A stretch of DNA of 64,000 nt from Azospirillum baldaniorum (GTDB lineage Bacteria; Pseudomonadota; Alphaproteobacteria; Azospirillales; Azospirillaceae): NCBI RefSeq assembly GCF_003119195.2, contig NZ_CP022262.1:206501-270500 (forward strand), read 5' to 3'. The notes beneath the pieces were generated by a model. That model made no database searches. It saw only the letters and a list, made by a program, of their open reading frames with translations, and had not been told where the DNA came from. Below, piece by piece: positions 48,343 through 57,059 of this stretch. The translations under genes were made by a program, and so were the position numbers. The first letter of the stretch is position 1, and each line of letters begins with the position of its first letter.

Positions 48343-49643
48343 GCGCGCTTCTCAAACCGCTGCTGGACGCGCCGCTGCCGGACTCCCATTGGGCGGCGAG
48401 CGCCGTCGCCGGTCCGGAGACCGGTCCGCTGGACGGGGCGGTCCGGGTCGATGTGGCGGTGGTCGGGGCGGGCGTCACCGGCCTGTCCACGGCGATCCAT
48501 CTGGCCGAGCAGGGCGTGCGCGTGGTGGTGCTGGAGGCGCGCGAGCCCGGCTTCGGCGGCTCGGGCCGCAACAACGGCCAGATCATCCCGACGTTGTCGC
48601 GTCTCGACCCCGCCAACCTGACGGCGGCCTACGGCGAGGCCAAGGGAGCGGCGCTGGCCCGCATGGTCGGCGGCTCGGCGGCGCTGGTCTTCGACCTGAT
48701 CGAGCGCTACCAGATGCGCTGCGACGGCGTGCAGAAGGGCTGGATCCAGCCGGCCCACCGGCCCGGCCGCATGAAGGCGGCCGAGCAGCGGGTCGCGCAA
48801 TGGCGGGCGCTGGGGGCCGAGGTCGCGCTGCTCGACGCGGCGCAGACGGAACGGGCGCTCGGTACGCGCTTCTGGCACGGCGCCATGGTCGCGCTGACCG
48901 GTGGGCATGTGAATCCGCTGTCGCTGGCCCGCGAGATGGCGCGGGCCGCCCTCGGGCTGGGCGTCGCGATCCACAGTGACACGCCGGTGGTGTCCATCGG
49001 ACGCGCCGGCACCGGCTGGACGCTGACCACGCCGCGGGGCAGCGTGACCGCCGACCGCGTCGTCCTGGCGACCAACGCCTACACCGACGATCTGTGGCCG
49101 GGGCTGCGCCGCTCCGTCGTGCCGGTGCTGAACTTCCAGATGGTGACGGAGCCGCTGCCCGCCGCCCTGCGCGCCAGCGTGCTGCCCTCCGACATGGCGT
49201 GCAGCGACACCCGCGGCGACCTGCATTTCTTCCGCTGGACCGCCGACAACCGGCTGGTCTCCGGCTGCACGCTGGTGCGGTCGGCGGACGCCGAGCGGCG
49301 GGCGCGGGAGCGCACGCGCGAGCGCATCCGCCGCGTCTTCCCCCAGATCGGCAACCCGGCCATCGCGCGGAGCTGGAGCGGCCATCTGGCGATGACCGCC
49401 GATTTCCGCCCCCACTTCCACGAGCTGGCGCCCGGCGTGACCGGGGCGGTCGGCTACAACGGGCGCGGCATGGCGTTGGGCACCGCCGTGGGCCGCGAAC
49501 TGGCGCGCCACGCCACGGGGACGGGCGCGCCGGAGCTGGCCTTGCCCTTCACCCCGGTGAAGCCGCTGCCGTTCCACGATCTGGTGATGCGCTTCTCCCG
49601 GCTCTACATGCTGCATCTGCGCCGGCTGGACCGCATGGACTGA
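48339..49643 (+). CDS. FAD-dependent amino-acid oxidase/dehydrogenase (DAO family)
   Basis: 434 residues, ATG overlapping the amidohydrolase stop by four bases. The FAD dinucleotide fold is VVGAGVTGLSTAIHLAEQGV (43-62), followed by GFGGSGRNNGQIIPTLSRLD typical of DAO/PuuB-like enzymes. A catalytic-side stretch GHLAMTADFRPHFHELAPGV is near the end. It would oxidise an amine or amino acid released by the upstream hydrolases to an imine. Last gene of the island; a C/G-rich hairpin (49660-49684) follows. Confidence 0.88.
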   Translation: MSALLKPLLDAPLPDSHWAASAVAGPETGPLDGAVRVDVAVVGAGVTGLSTAIHLAEQGVRVVVLEAREPGFGGSGRNNGQIIPTLSRLDPANLTAAYGEAKGAALARMVGGSAALVFDLIERYQMRCDGVQKGWIQPAHRPGRMKAAEQRVAQWRALGAEVALLDAAQTERALGTRFWHGAMVALTGGHVNPLSLAREMARAALGLGVAIHSDTPVVSIGRAGTGWTLTTPRGSVTADRVVLATNAYTDDLWPGLRRSVVPVLNFQMVTEPLPAALRASVLPSDMACSDTRGDLHFFRWTADNRLVSGCTLVRSADAERRARERTRERIRRVFPQIGNPAIARSWSGHLAMTADFRPHFHELAPGVTGAVGYNGRGMALGTAVGRELARHATGTGAPELALPFTPVKPLPFHDLVMRFSRLYMLHLRRLDRMD

Positions 49644-49659
49644 GGGTTGGGCGAAAATC

Positions 49660-49684
49660 CTTCTCCCCTCTGGGGAGAGGGGAT
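49660..49684. terminator. C/G-run hairpin after the amino-acid oxidase gene
   Basis: CTTCTCCCCTCTGGGGAGAGG forms a stem of about eight pairs with a short loop, but only a weak U tract follows. It may be a terminator or a degraded copy of the REP-like elements. Confidence 0.4.
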
Positions 49685-49790
49685 AGAGCAGGCGATGGCC
49701 TTGGACAAAACCTCCGGCGGTTGACAGTCCGGGGTGGCCCGGCCACTGTGGCGCCATCCCGAAGCGGCCCCACGCGGATTGTCCCGGCCC

Positions 49791-51911
49791 ATGGCCACCG
49801 TCTCCGAAGCTTTGTCCATCGCGCTCGACCATCACATCGCCGGGCGGGTGGCGGAGGCGGAAACCCTCTATGGCCGGATCCTGGAGGCGGTCCCCGGCCA
49901 TCCCGACGCCAGCCATCTGATGGGACTGCTGCTCGCCCAAACCGGGCGGGTCGCGGCGGCGCTGTCCCATCTCGACGCCGCCGTGGCCGGCGATCCGGCA
50001 TCGCCGACCCACCATCTCAACCGCGGCAAGGTTCAGGACGCGCTCGGACGGACCGTGGACGCGGCGGCGAGCTGGCTCGCCACGCTGCGTCTGCAGCCGG
50101 ATCATGGGGAAGCGGCGGAGCGGCTGGCCCCGGCGCTCCGCCTGTTGGCCGAGACCGCGTTCGATTCCGGCGCCCTGGCCTCCGCCGCGGCGCTTTACGA
50201 ACGGGTGCTGGCCCTCGATCCGCAAAATCTGTCCGCTGCCTTCGACGCGGCGATGGCCGCCAAGGGGCTTGGACGGTTGCAGGAGGCCGCCCGGCTGGCC
50301 GGGCTCGCGGCCCGGCTCGACCCGGCGCTGGTGCGCGCCCGCATGGCCGAGGCGGAGGCACGGCAGGCGCTCGGCCAGACGGAACGGGCCATCGCGGCGC
50401 TTCGTCCGGCGGTGGCCCTGGACCCCGCGCAGGGCGGTTGTTGGGCCAGCCTCTGCCTGCTGCGCAACGAACTGGGGCAGCGCGGCGCGGCGGTCACGGC
50501 GGGCCGGCGCGCGGCGCTGGCCGCACCCGCCGATACCGGGTTGCTGGTCCGGCTCGCCGCCGCCCAGCAGATCGCCGAGAAGCCGCGCCCGGCGCTGGCG
50601 GCGGCGCGGCGCGGCCTGTCGCTCGACCCTGCCTCGGCGGAACTGCAGCTCGCCCTCGGCGCCGCGCTCGACGCGGTGCACGCCCTGGAGGCGGCCGGGC
50701 GGGCGCTGGAGCGCGCCGGCCGGCTGCGTCCCGGCGACGCGGCGGCGCTGGCCGAACATGGCCGGCTGTGCGAGCGCGCCGGCTTGGTGGAACGGGCGGC
50801 GGCGCTCCTGCAACGGGCGCTGGCCGCGCGCCCGGACGACGGGGACTCCTGGGTGGCGCTCGGCCGTGCCGCGCTGCGGCGGGGTGATGCGGCGTGGGCC
50901 GGCCGCTGCGCGTGTTGGGCGTTGCGGCTCGTCCCCGGCCTGCCCACTGGCCTGCTGCTGGCCGGCGCGGTCCGCGAGACGCAAGGGGCCGACCGCGAGG
51001 CGCTGGCCCTCTACGACCGGGCGATCGCCGCCGCACCGGGCCTTGGCACGGGCTTCTCCCGCCGGGCGATGCTGCTGCTGCGCCGGGCCGTGGGCGATGC
51101 TCCGCCGCCGCGCCGCGCGTCGGGCAAGCGGCGCCTGTCGGTGTCCACGCTCGGCCATGCCGGGCGGTTCGGCAACCAACTCCTTCAATACGGGTATTTG
51201 CGCGTCTGCGCGGAACGGAACGGGATGGAACTGGAAACGCCGGAGTGGATCGGCCGCCATCTCTACGGCCTGGACGACCCGCTCCCCGGCCCGCCGCTGC
51301 CCAGCCTGCACGAGGAGGATTGCGGCGTTCCGGCGCTGCTGGACGGGCGGGCGCTGGCGGGCGCGGACGGTCACGACGTGGTCGGCTATTTCTGTGGCGA
51401 CACCGCGCCGCTGGCGCCGCACCGCGCGCGGTTCCGCGCCCTTTTCACGCCGGTCGGCGCGGTGGCGGAGCGGGCCGCGGTGGCGCTGAACGGGTTGCGG
51501 GCGCGCGGGCGGACCCTGGTGGCGATCCATCTGCGCCGCGGCGATTTCGGCCGGAACGACCGCTTTTGGATCGCCCCGGAGGGCTGGTATCTCGACTGGC
51601 TGGCCGATCTGTGGGCGACGTTGGACCGGCCGGTGCTCTATCTCGCCACCGACGCGCCGGAACTGGCGGACCGCTTCGCCCGCTACCACCCCGTCCTCGC
51701 CGGCGATCTGGGGGCGCCGCTGCCGGGGGCGGAGTTCTTCACCGACCATTGGATTCTGTCGCGGGCCGACCACGTCGCCGTGTCCAACAGCTCTTTCTCG
51801 GTGACGGCGGCGATGCTGAACCCGGCGCTGCGCGCCGCCCTGCGCCCCGACCGCGAACGGGCCCGGCTGGTGCCCTTCGATCCCTGGAACGGCCCGGTCC
51901 TGCTTCCCTGA
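49791..51911 (+). CDS. TPR protein fused to a GT11-like glycosyltransferase
   Basis: 706 residues; the ATG at 49791 gives MATVSEALSIALDHHIAGRV, and an upstream start (49734) is less likely. Residues about 1-430 are tandem TPR helices (repeated A-x-L-x-P-x-x pairs). Residues about 440-706 match alpha-1,2-fucosyltransferase-type enzymes: GHAGRFGNQLLQYGYLR and VAIHLRRGDFGRNDRFW, with FFTDHWILSRADHVAVSNSS near the end. TPR-glycosyltransferase fusions often modify proteins or surface polysaccharides. It converges on an FkbM methyltransferase, a common partner in surface glycan loci. The sugar is not predictable. Confidence 0.82.
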   Translation: MATVSEALSIALDHHIAGRVAEAETLYGRILEAVPGHPDASHLMGLLLAQTGRVAAALSHLDAAVAGDPASPTHHLNRGKVQDALGRTVDAAASWLATLRLQPDHGEAAERLAPALRLLAETAFDSGALASAAALYERVLALDPQNLSAAFDAAMAAKGLGRLQEAARLAGLAARLDPALVRARMAEAEARQALGQTERAIAALRPAVALDPAQGGCWASLCLLRNELGQRGAAVTAGRRAALAAPADTGLLVRLAAAQQIAEKPRPALAAARRGLSLDPASAELQLALGAALDAVHALEAAGRALERAGRLRPGDAAALAEHGRLCERAGLVERAAALLQRALAARPDDGDSWVALGRAALRRGDAAWAGRCACWALRLVPGLPTGLLLAGAVRETQGADREALALYDRAIAAAPGLGTGFSRRAMLLLRRAVGDAPPPRRASGKRRLSVSTLGHAGRFGNQLLQYGYLRVCAERNGMELETPEWIGRHLYGLDDPLPGPPLPSLHEEDCGVPALLDGRALAGADGHDVVGYFCGDTAPLAPHRARFRALFTPVGAVAERAAVALNGLRARGRTLVAIHLRRGDFGRNDRFWIAPEGWYLDWLADLWATLDRPVLYLATDAPELADRFARYHPVLAGDLGAPLPGAEFFTDHWILSRADHVAVSNSSFSVTAAMLNPALRAALRPDRERARLVPFDPWNGPVLLP

Positions 51912-51917
51912 CCGGCG

Positions 51918-53030
51918 TCAGCGGGGACGGCGGACGTAGAGCGCGTCACCCCAGCTGTGATGATAGGGGCTGGTCTCGGCGACGCGGTCGAAGCCGTGGG
52001 CGAACAGAATGTCGTCCACATCGGCGGCGAGGCCCGAGCCCTCATACAGCTCCGCGTAGCTCACCTCCGTCACCACCGCGTCGAAACCGGCCAGCAGATC
52101 GCCGCAGCCGGTGAGAATCCGGCACTCCGACCCCTGCGCGTCGATCGCCAGCACGTTGAACCCCTCGGGCGCGAGGCCGTGGGACGCCAGCAGGTCCGGC
52201 AGGGTCCGGGTTTCCACCTCGATGACCTCGTCGACGGTGATGTGGGGATAGACGGCCAAATGGCCGGTCGGCTCCAGCAGGGAACTGGACTGGCGGCTCG
52301 ACATGCGGGAAAAGCGCGCCCGCCCGGCCCGGTCGGACACCGCGGCGTTCAGGCAGACGACGTCGCCGTGGCCGGCGAAACGGGCCTGGAGCGTGGCGAA
52401 GGTCGCCGGGTCCGCCTCGACGAACAGGACGCGGTCGGCGCCGGCCTCCCGGTAGTTGGCGTATTCCTCCCCCTCATGGGCGCCGACATGGATGATGCCG
52501 CGCGGCGCGACGCCGTGGTGGGGAAACAGGTCCTTGTAGCGGAACATGCCCTGGCTGCGCGCGAACAGCCGGTTCCAGTGCCGCGGGGCGACCGCCATGT
52601 GCGTGCCGCCGCGCCCGTCCTCCGGCGGCGTGCCGCGGAATTCCAGATTGCGGTCGGCGAAGCGGAACAGCGAATAGCCGTTGGCCTGCAGGCGCGCGTA
52701 CAGCGCGGCCAGTTGCCCACCGGCCTCGGCCTCCTCGAACTGAAGGAAGTCGATGCGGCGCAGGCGCAACAGATCGGCGGCACCGTCCAGCACCGCCAGG
52801 GCGTCGCCGCAGCCGTCCAGAATCAGCCAGTCGATCTGGCGCGGCCCGACCGGACCACACCACGCGTCGAGTCCCGGCGGGGAGGACGGCAGGGTAAAGC
52901 ATCTCCGGCCGGACGCGGCGGCGTCGGTCCAACGCCCGGCACCTGTTCCGACCGCCACCAGAATGGCTTCGGGTGGCAGGAAGGCTTTCTGAAGCGAAAG
53001 ACCGGAAAGGAGAAGCGTCTCGTGCTGCAT
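51918..53030 (-). CDS. FkbM-family methyltransferase
   Basis: 370 residues from the ATG at 53030 with GACGAG upstream. The first about 165 residues are an uncharacterised domain. Residues about 170-350 are an FkbM methyltransferase: GIIHVGAHEGEEYANYREAG (SAM motif I), VLFVEADPATFATLQARFAG, DVVCLNAAVSDRAGRARFSR, and FNVLAIDAQGSECRILTGC. It would O-methylate a sugar. The converging glycosyltransferase gene (6 bases between stop codons) suggests they decorate the same glycan. A perfect 16-bp palindrome lies about 70 bases upstream of its start. Confidence 0.85.
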   Translation of the reverse strand: MQHETLLLSGLSLQKAFLPPEAILVAVGTGAGRWTDAAASGRRCFTLPSSPPGLDAWCGPVGPRQIDWLILDGCGDALAVLDGAADLLRLRRIDFLQFEEAEAGGQLAALYARLQANGYSLFRFADRNLEFRGTPPEDGRGGTHMAVAPRHWNRLFARSQGMFRYKDLFPHHGVAPRGIIHVGAHEGEEYANYREAGADRVLFVEADPATFATLQARFAGHGDVVCLNAAVSDRAGRARFSRMSSRQSSSLLEPTGHLAVYPHITVDEVIEVETRTLPDLLASHGLAPEGFNVLAIDAQGSECRILTGCGDLLAGFDAVVTEVSYAELYEGSGLAADVDDILFAHGFDRVAETSPYHHSWGDALYVRRPR

Positions 53031-53097
53031 CTCGTCACCGTCCTTGGCCTGATTGACAGTCCCAAGGGATGATCGCAGCCGCTTCCCGTCGCCTTGG

Positions 53098-53113
53098 CAC
53101 AATGGCCATTGTG
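53098..53113. promoter_or_regulatory. Perfect 16-bp palindrome CACAATGGCCATTGTG
   Basis: All 16 bases are self-complementary. It lies between fkbM (start 53030) and the small gene at 53184, about 68 bases before the fkbM start, in the right place for an operator. No known regulator is adjacent. Confidence 0.6.
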
Positions 53114-53183
53114 GAAGCGGACGCGGGGCGGGTCAACGGCACCGCCCCGATCGCGTTGGCCCCGATCGCCTAAGCTTGCGGCG

Positions 53184-53426
53184 TCAGGCCGCGCGGTGCA
53201 GGAAGCCCAGATGCTGCGGCGCCAGGGTGGAGGCCCACTCCTCCGCCGCGTCCTGCGCCTCGCGGCGGGTGGCGAACCAGCGGGCGTCGGGGGTCCAGTT
53301 CAGCCCCTCATGCTCCGCGTGCCAATTCCACCAGCCGTCGGTGGCCTCGCAGACCGTCAGCATCACGCCGAACGCGGATTCCAGGGCGCGAGCGCCGGTC
53401 TTAGCCTTTTCGTTATGCCAGTCCAT
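53184..53426 (-). CDS. Small tryptophan-rich protein, 80 aa
   Basis: Starts MDWHNEKAKTGARALESAFG with GGAG eight bases upstream (GGAGTAACGCTT); this is a good start and rules out the longer frame. Strands FGVMLTVCEATDGWWNWHAE and helix REAQDAAEEWASTLA are visible, with six tryptophans. No signal peptide. Resembles in style the proteins at 19243 and 54065. Function unknown. Confidence 0.65.
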   Translation of the reverse strand: MDWHNEKAKTGARALESAFGVMLTVCEATDGWWNWHAEHEGLNWTPDARWFATRREAQDAAEEWASTLAPQHLGFLHRAA

Positions 53427-53535
53427 AAGCGTTACTCCAGATGTCCTGCCTTTCGGCATAGCATAGTTCGGTAGACGAACAAAACCAAAAACGGAGGAGG
53501 CTGCTCGGGATTGTCGATCCGGACGCTGCGTCCCC

Positions 53536-53964
53536 TCACTCCGGTAAGGACGCAAACGCCGCGGGCTGCGTGACTATTCCATGGCGCGCGCGGCGCGCGC
53601 GTTGGATGGCGCGATGTCCCAGCCGGATGGTCATGATTCCCAGGGCGATTCCCACGGCGTCCCCGGCCAGATCGGACAGGCTGGCCTCGCGTCCCGGAAC
53701 GAAGGATTGCGCCACCTCGATGGCGGCGCCGAGCGCGAAGACCGCCAGAACCGCCAGGACGGCGGCGCGCCGGCTGGCGCTGGCCAGGATGCCGAGCAGG
53801 GTGAGGAGCCCGAAGGCCCCGGCGTGCACCAGCTTGTCGAAGCCGTAAAGGCCGCTGGGCGCCAACTGCGGTTGCAGCGCGGCCCAGAAGGCGATCCCCA
53901 TGAGGCCGAGAAGGGCGCAGAGCGCGAGTCGGCGCCAAACAAGGGGAAGTGGGCGGAACGTCAT
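53536..53964 (-). CDS. VanZ-like membrane protein
   Basis: 142 residues from the ATG at 53964, behind AGGAGG. Four hydrophobic segments: LALCALLGLMGIAFWAALQP, KLVHAGAFGLLTLLGIL, AAVLAVLAVFALGAAIEVAQ and a final one near ALGIMTIRLG. YGFDKLVHAGAFG and EVAQSFVPGREASLSDLAGD are the VanZ-family signature. The family is named for teicoplanin resistance but most members have no known function. A single gene, transcribed away from its small-protein neighbours. Confidence 0.85.
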   Translation of the reverse strand: MTFRPLPLVWRRLALCALLGLMGIAFWAALQPQLAPSGLYGFDKLVHAGAFGLLTLLGILASASRRAAVLAVLAVFALGAAIEVAQSFVPGREASLSDLAGDAVGIALGIMTIRLGHRAIQRARRARHGIVTQPAAFASLPE

Positions 53965-54064
53965 GACGGCCTCCTGCGACGAAGGCCATCCTGCGCGGAA
54001 CAGTCTCAAGAGCCGGTTAACCGCCCAATGTCCGCGCTGTGACATCAGGCGGGCAAGGCTCGTT

Positions 54065-54274
54065 TCAGGAACCGGTCGCCAGCCCCATGGCAATGCCGCG
54101 CGCTTCGGTGAAGGCGGCGCGCTGCTGCACCAGAGTTCCGTCGGCGTAGACGCCCCAACCGCTCTGCGAGCCGGTGGCGTGGTAACGGATTTCGATCCGG
54201 CGGTGACAGTCCTGCATCACGAAGTGACAGGGACTGATCTTCTTCCACATGGACACCATCGGCATGTCGGGCAC
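54065..54274 (-). CDS. Small hypothetical protein, 69 aa
   Basis: Read from a GTG at 54274; an ATG three codons downstream (54265) is equally likely. Contains MQDCHRRIEIRYHATG, GWGVYADGTLVQQRAAFTE and helix ARGIAMGLATGS. It is soluble, with the same strand-strand-helix style as the proteins at 19243 and 53184. Neither start has an ideal ribosome site. Coding is plausible but not certain. Confidence 0.5.
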   Translation of the reverse strand: MPDMPMVSMWKKISPCHFVMQDCHRRIEIRYHATGSQSGWGVYADGTLVQQRAAFTEARGIAMGLATGS

Positions 54275-54570
54275 CCATCCAAGCGATGAATTACGATGAC
54301 TGTACCAATGGCCGATTATGGTTGCCGTGATATTAACGAGACGGCGTCCGATTCCCGCGCAAAATGGGTAGTGGCCTGTTCAGGCGTGGTTTTTCGGAGT
54401 TTCCAGGCATCCGGGAGCGTCCTGGACCGGCTTTCCGGGGAGGGCATATGCCCGATGGGAGGACGGGCCTCGGACTTCATTGGTTAATATTCTACTAACG
54501 GACGGGTAGCCGGCCCGCCAACGATAGGGTAGGGTTGCTCATCTCAATCACCTTCGAGAGTGACTGGACG
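54275..54570. other. Gene-free leader of the NarL-type regulator
   Basis: About 296 bases, with an AT-rich tract (TTGGTTAATATTCTACTAAC) near 54479 that could hold a -10 element. Possible short frames in it lack ribosome sites. I see no RNA gene or repeat. Confidence 0.4.
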
Positions 54571-55251
54571 ATGCAATCGGTCTCCATCTTTCTGATCGAC
54601 GCCAACAAACTTTTCCGCGAAGGCATGAAGGCCCTCTTCTCGGAAGGGGAGTTCCGCATCACGAAAGAGGCCGCCAGTTTCAGCGACGTACCGCCGCCGG
54701 GCATGATGGAGGGCGACACGCCCGAGCTGATCATGATGGACCCGGCTTCCGCCAACGGCACGGTCCAGGCCGTCACCGTCCTGCGGGAGCAGTATCCGAC
54801 CGCGCGGCTCGTCCTTCTGGCCAGCCACCTCGACGCCCAGGAAATGGCCAACGCCATCCAGGCCGGCGCCGACGCCTTCCTGATGAAGGACATCTCCCCC
54901 GCCGCGCTGGCGCAGTCGCTGCGTCTGGTGATGATTGGCGAAAAGGTCTTCCCGACCCATCTCGCCGCCCTCCTCATCACCGGCAAGGCCGGCGCCAACA
55001 CCAGCGCCAACGGCCCGACCGCGGCCAAGGGCCTGTCGCAGCGTGAGACGCAGATCCTGGAGCGCCTGCTGCAGGGTGACAGCAACAAGATGATCGCCAA
55101 TCATCTGAACATCACCGAAGCGACGGTGAAGGTTCACCTGAAGAGCCTGCTGCGCAAGATCAACGCCTCCAACCGCACCCAGGCGGCCATCTGGGCGCTG
55201 GAGAACGGGTTCGGCGGCAAGGTCGAAAAGCCGATGGAAGCCGTCGCCTAA
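54571..55251 (+). CDS. NarL/FixJ-family response regulator
   Basis: 226 residues from the ATG at 54571; an upstream TTG frame (54535) is not needed. Receiver domain at 1-120 (VSIFLIDANKLFREGMKALF, phospho-aspartate D57 in LIMMDPAS, FLMKDISP). LuxR-type helix-turn-helix at about 155-215 (GLSQRETQILERLLQGDSNK, LNITEATVKVHLKSLLRKIN). It binds DNA after phosphorylation by a histidine kinase; the converging GAF/PAS kinase gene 60 bases downstream is a plausible but untested partner. Methionines replace the usual residues around D57 (IMMD). Confidence 0.9.
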   Translation: MQSVSIFLIDANKLFREGMKALFSEGEFRITKEAASFSDVPPPGMMEGDTPELIMMDPASANGTVQAVTVLREQYPTARLVLLASHLDAQEMANAIQAGADAFLMKDISPAALAQSLRLVMIGEKVFPTHLAALLITGKAGANTSANGPTAAKGLSQRETQILERLLQGDSNKMIANHLNITEATVKVHLKSLLRKINASNRTQAAIWALENGFGGKVEKPMEAVA

Positions 55252-55311
55252 GGATCAGGACGCCGCGCCATCCCGGAACCCCGTGGCTTCGACGCCCAAC
55301 CGTTGGAAAGG

Positions 55312-56916
55312 TCAGGCTGGAAAAGTCAGAACGAAGCGGGTTCCGGGGCGGCCGCCCTGATTGGGGCGGTCGATCTCCAGCTTTCCGCCGAGCTGGCGCA
55401 CCAGACCGTGCACCAGCGTCATGCCCATGCCCTGCCCCGATCCGGCGGGCTTCACCGTGCCCGCCCCGTCCGGCAGACCGGCCCCGTCGTCGGTCACCGT
55501 CAGCCGGCGGTCGTCTCCGCAGGCTTCGAACCGCACGGTCACCGTTCCCTGTTGCTGCGCGCCGAAGGCGTGCTTCAGGGCGTTCAGCACCAGCTCCGTC
55601 ACGATCAGCCCCATGGACGAGGCCTGCGCGGCGGGCATCGGGATTCCGTGCGCGGCGTCGATGACCAGGGTGCAGCGGCCCGAATCGATGAAGGCGCCGG
55701 TCAGGCTTTCCCCCAGCCGTTGCAGATAGTCGGCCGCGTCGAGCGTGGCGAGGTCGTTGCGCGTCGCCTCGAACAGGCGGCGCTGCACCAGGGCCATCGC
55801 CTGGATTCGTGAGAAGGCCTGCTCCACCGCCTTGCGCGCCGCCGGGTCGGTGACCGTGGCGGTCTGCATCGACACCAGCCCGTGCAGAAGCTGGAAGCTG
55901 TTCATGATGCGGTGGCTCATCTCATGGGCCACCAGCTCGCTGCGCCGGGCCTCGTCCAGCGCCGCGGCCAAGCCTTGCGCCGCCCGCTTTTCCGCGTCGA
56001 TGTCGCTGACCACGGCGACCACGCCGTTGATCCGGCCGTCGCCGTCGCGCAGCGGGGCCGCCGACACGCGCGTCCAATGCTCCGTCCCGTCAGCGGCGCG
56101 GTGCAGGAAATCCATGCCGGGCACCACGATCTCGCCCCGCAGGGCGCGCGCGCCCGAGAAATCCTTGCGTTCGACCGGCCGCCCGTCGGGGTGGAAGGCG
56201 CGCCAACGCGGCGCCTCCCGGTCGTCGGCGGAGGGCAGGGAGCCGTTGGTGTAGTCGCGCATCAGCCGATTGTTGCGGGTGGTGCGGCCCTGCGTGTCGT
56301 AGACGGCGACGCCGACCGGCAGATGCTCCAGAACCGAGGACAGCAGCGCTTCGCTGGACTGGCGCTCGCGCTCCGTCCGGTCCCGCTCGATCAGCAGGGC
56401 GGCGGTGTGCGTCAGCAGATCCACCGTTTCCAGGTCCGGCGGGCCGGGGACGCAGGGGACGGCGTGGAAGATGGTGAAGGTGCCCAGGATCGCGCCGCCG
56501 ACCGCGCGGATCGGGGTGGACCAGCAGGCGGCGATGCCATGCTCGCGTGCCAGCGCGTGGTGGGGCGCCCAGTGCGGGTCCAGCGCGACGTTCTCGACCA
56601 CCACCCGTTTTCCGCTGTGGGCGGCCTGACCGCAGGAGGGGGCTTGCGGGCCGATCGCCGATCCGTCTATTGCCCGCGCGCAGGAGTCCGACAGGCCCGC
56701 GGCCACGCCGAAGCGCAGGGTGAGGCCGTCCTCGTTCACCAGGAAGATGGCCGCCCGCGCGCCGAGCTGTTCGGCGCCCGCCCGGACCAGCAGGGCCAGC
56801 ACCTCGTCCAGCCCGGCGCCGCCGATCGCCCGCTCCAGGGCGGTCTTCTGGGCGAGCAGCAGCCGTTCCGATCGTCGGACGCCGCCGCTGTCCCGCTCCG
56901 CCCCATGATCGTCCAC
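55312..56916 (-). CDS. GAF-PAS histidine kinase, HisKA_2/HWE type
   Basis: 534 residues from a GTG at 56914-56916 (VDDHGAERDSGGVRRS); the frame continues upstream but overlaps the lipoprotein gene and lacks a ribosome site. Order: coil, GAF domain (about 40-185, with FLVNEDGLTLRFGVAAGLSD), PAS domain (about 200-330, SVLEHLPVGVAVYDTQGRTT), HisKA_2 (AHEMSHRIMNSFQLLHGLVS), and HATPase (MGLIVTELVLNALKHAFGAQ, VTDDGAGLPDG). It is soluble and likely cytoplasmic. Faces a NarL-type regulator gene; pairing is by proximity. HWE/HisKA_2 kinases often signal stress or light in alphaproteobacteria. Confidence 0.85.
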   Translation of the reverse strand: MDDHGAERDSGGVRRSERLLLAQKTALERAIGGAGLDEVLALLVRAGAEQLGARAAIFLVNEDGLTLRFGVAAGLSDSCARAIDGSAIGPQAPSCGQAAHSGKRVVVENVALDPHWAPHHALAREHGIAACWSTPIRAVGGAILGTFTIFHAVPCVPGPPDLETVDLLTHTAALLIERDRTERERQSSEALLSSVLEHLPVGVAVYDTQGRTTRNNRLMRDYTNGSLPSADDREAPRWRAFHPDGRPVERKDFSGARALRGEIVVPGMDFLHRAADGTEHWTRVSAAPLRDGDGRINGVVAVVSDIDAEKRAAQGLAAALDEARRSELVAHEMSHRIMNSFQLLHGLVSMQTATVTDPAARKAVEQAFSRIQAMALVQRRLFEATRNDLATLDAADYLQRLGESLTGAFIDSGRCTLVIDAAHGIPMPAAQASSMGLIVTELVLNALKHAFGAQQQGTVTVRFEACGDDRRLTVTDDGAGLPDGAGTVKPAGSGQGMGMTLVHGLVRQLGGKLEIDRPNQGGRPGTRFVLTFPA

Positions 56917-57059
56917 TGTGCCGTCGCCTTTGCGCTTGATGCCGCACCCCGCGGGGCCACGGCATGGTACGCGTCCACCCCCAGCCGCGCCAGAGAATGC
57001 GGCTATGGCTTTGGTTGAACGCAAAATTCGTGCAGGAATGTCCGCGTCGGTCGGTGTCG

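Noticed and set aside
53090..53113. A sigma-54 promoter at TTGGCACAATGG
   Set aside because: The -24-like TGGCAC is present, but the -12 GC element is missing at the right distance; the perfect palindrome explains the sequence better.
54296..54487. A 63-residue frame before the NarL-type regulator
   Set aside because: No ribosome site, no recognisable features, and it lies in the likely leader of the regulator gene.
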